Positions 6,642 through 6,855 of a DNA stretch of 6,855 nt are shown piece by piece. The stretch is from NCBI GenBank assembly GCA_002423265.1, contig DIVE01000135.1, positions 1 to 6,855 of the forward strand, in the 5' to 3' direction. Each line of letters begins with the position of its first letter. Position 1 is the first letter of the stretch. The notes beneath the pieces are model-generated. The model had not been told where the DNA came from and made no database searches. It worked only from the letters and a program-made list of their open reading frames with translations. The stretch comes from Methylophilaceae bacterium UBA6140 (GTDB lineage: Bacteria > Pseudomonadota > Gammaproteobacteria > Burkholderiales > Methylophilaceae). A program made the position numbers and the translations under genes.

Positions 6642-6855
6642 GCGAATATCAGCTGGCCTTGCCGGACGGCGAGCGTATCCCCTACCGACTCGAACGCAGA
6701 GCACGCAAAACCATAGGCCTCAAGATAGGCGGCAGCGGGCTGATCGTGCATGCGCCCAAGCGCATCAGCCACACAGCGCTGGAAAGCGCCCTGCTCGACA
6801 AGGCCGGCTGGATCAGGAAGAAACTGCAACAGATGTCAGAGAGCCGTCCCGAGCC
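6638..6855 (+). CDS. YgjP-like DUF45 metal-dependent hydrolase, 3' end cut by the window
   Basis: An open frame starts at ATG 6638, overlaps the plsC-like stop by 4 nt (ATGA), and stays open for 72 codons to the window end. The N-terminus (MSEYQLALPDGERIPYRLER..., then ARKTIGLKIGG, GLIVHAPKRIS and KAGWIRKKLQQ) matches the start of the YgjP/DUF45 family of predicted zinc metallopeptidase-like proteins. The diagnostic HExxH zinc motif lies further along in this family and is outside the window, so catalytic competence cannot be judged. There is no good SD immediately upstream, so translation is probably coupled to the preceding gene. The cellular role of the family is poorly known. Its position at the end of the envelope/GlyRS operon is common in Betaproteobacteria. 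Confidence 0.8.
   Translation, partial: MSEYQLALPDGERIPYRLERRARKTIGLKIGGSGLIVHAPKRISHTALESALLDKAGWIRKKLQQMSESRPE

Overview
This 6.9-kb window looks like an ordinary chromosomal stretch of a moderately GC-rich Gram-negative bacterium, most likely a betaproteobacterium. The reasons are the gene order lnt–glyQ–glyS–gmhB–plsC–DUF45 (YgjP-like), which is characteristic of Betaproteobacteria, the separate alpha and beta glycyl-tRNA synthetase subunits, and the protein sequence style. A Nitrosomonadales/Gallionellaceae-type member is my guess, but family-level placement is not secured by the sequence.

Layout: the left edge (1-95) carries three copies of a 15-bp AT-rich tandem repeat running straight into a strong hairpin terminator that can serve both strands. 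mscL lies on the minus strand (96-515) and encodes the large-conductance mechanosensitive channel. A short divergent region (516-597) holds a perfect TATAAT box pointing right and the mscL ribosome binding site pointing left. From about 598 to the right end everything reads rightward as one probable operon: lnt (apolipoprotein N-acyltransferase, TTG start), glyQ and glyS (glycyl-tRNA synthetase alpha and beta), gmhB (heptose bisphosphate phosphatase), a plsC-like acyltransferase, and the beginning of a YgjP/DUF45 metal-dependent hydrolase that is cut by the window end. After glyS the spacings are very short (9 and 10 nt, then a 4-nt ATGA overlap).

Functionally the operon mixes translation (GlyRS) with envelope building: lipoprotein N-acylation, the ADP-heptose branch of LPS core synthesis, and phospholipid acylation. 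MscL is a separate, divergently transcribed envelope protein.

The least ordinary part is the 153-nt gap between glyQ and glyS. It contains a roughly 126-bp imperfect palindrome whose ends are inverted copies of a GTCATTCCGGC-type proteobacterial repeat (REP/MITE-like). Its right end supplies the only Shine-Dalgarno-like sequence for glyS. The first ~140 codons of glyS just downstream are clearly poorer in GC (about 46% by hand count) than the rest of the gene, suggesting a mosaic gene. I see no new multi-gene system, CRISPR array, tRNA, rRNA, transposase or phage gene here.
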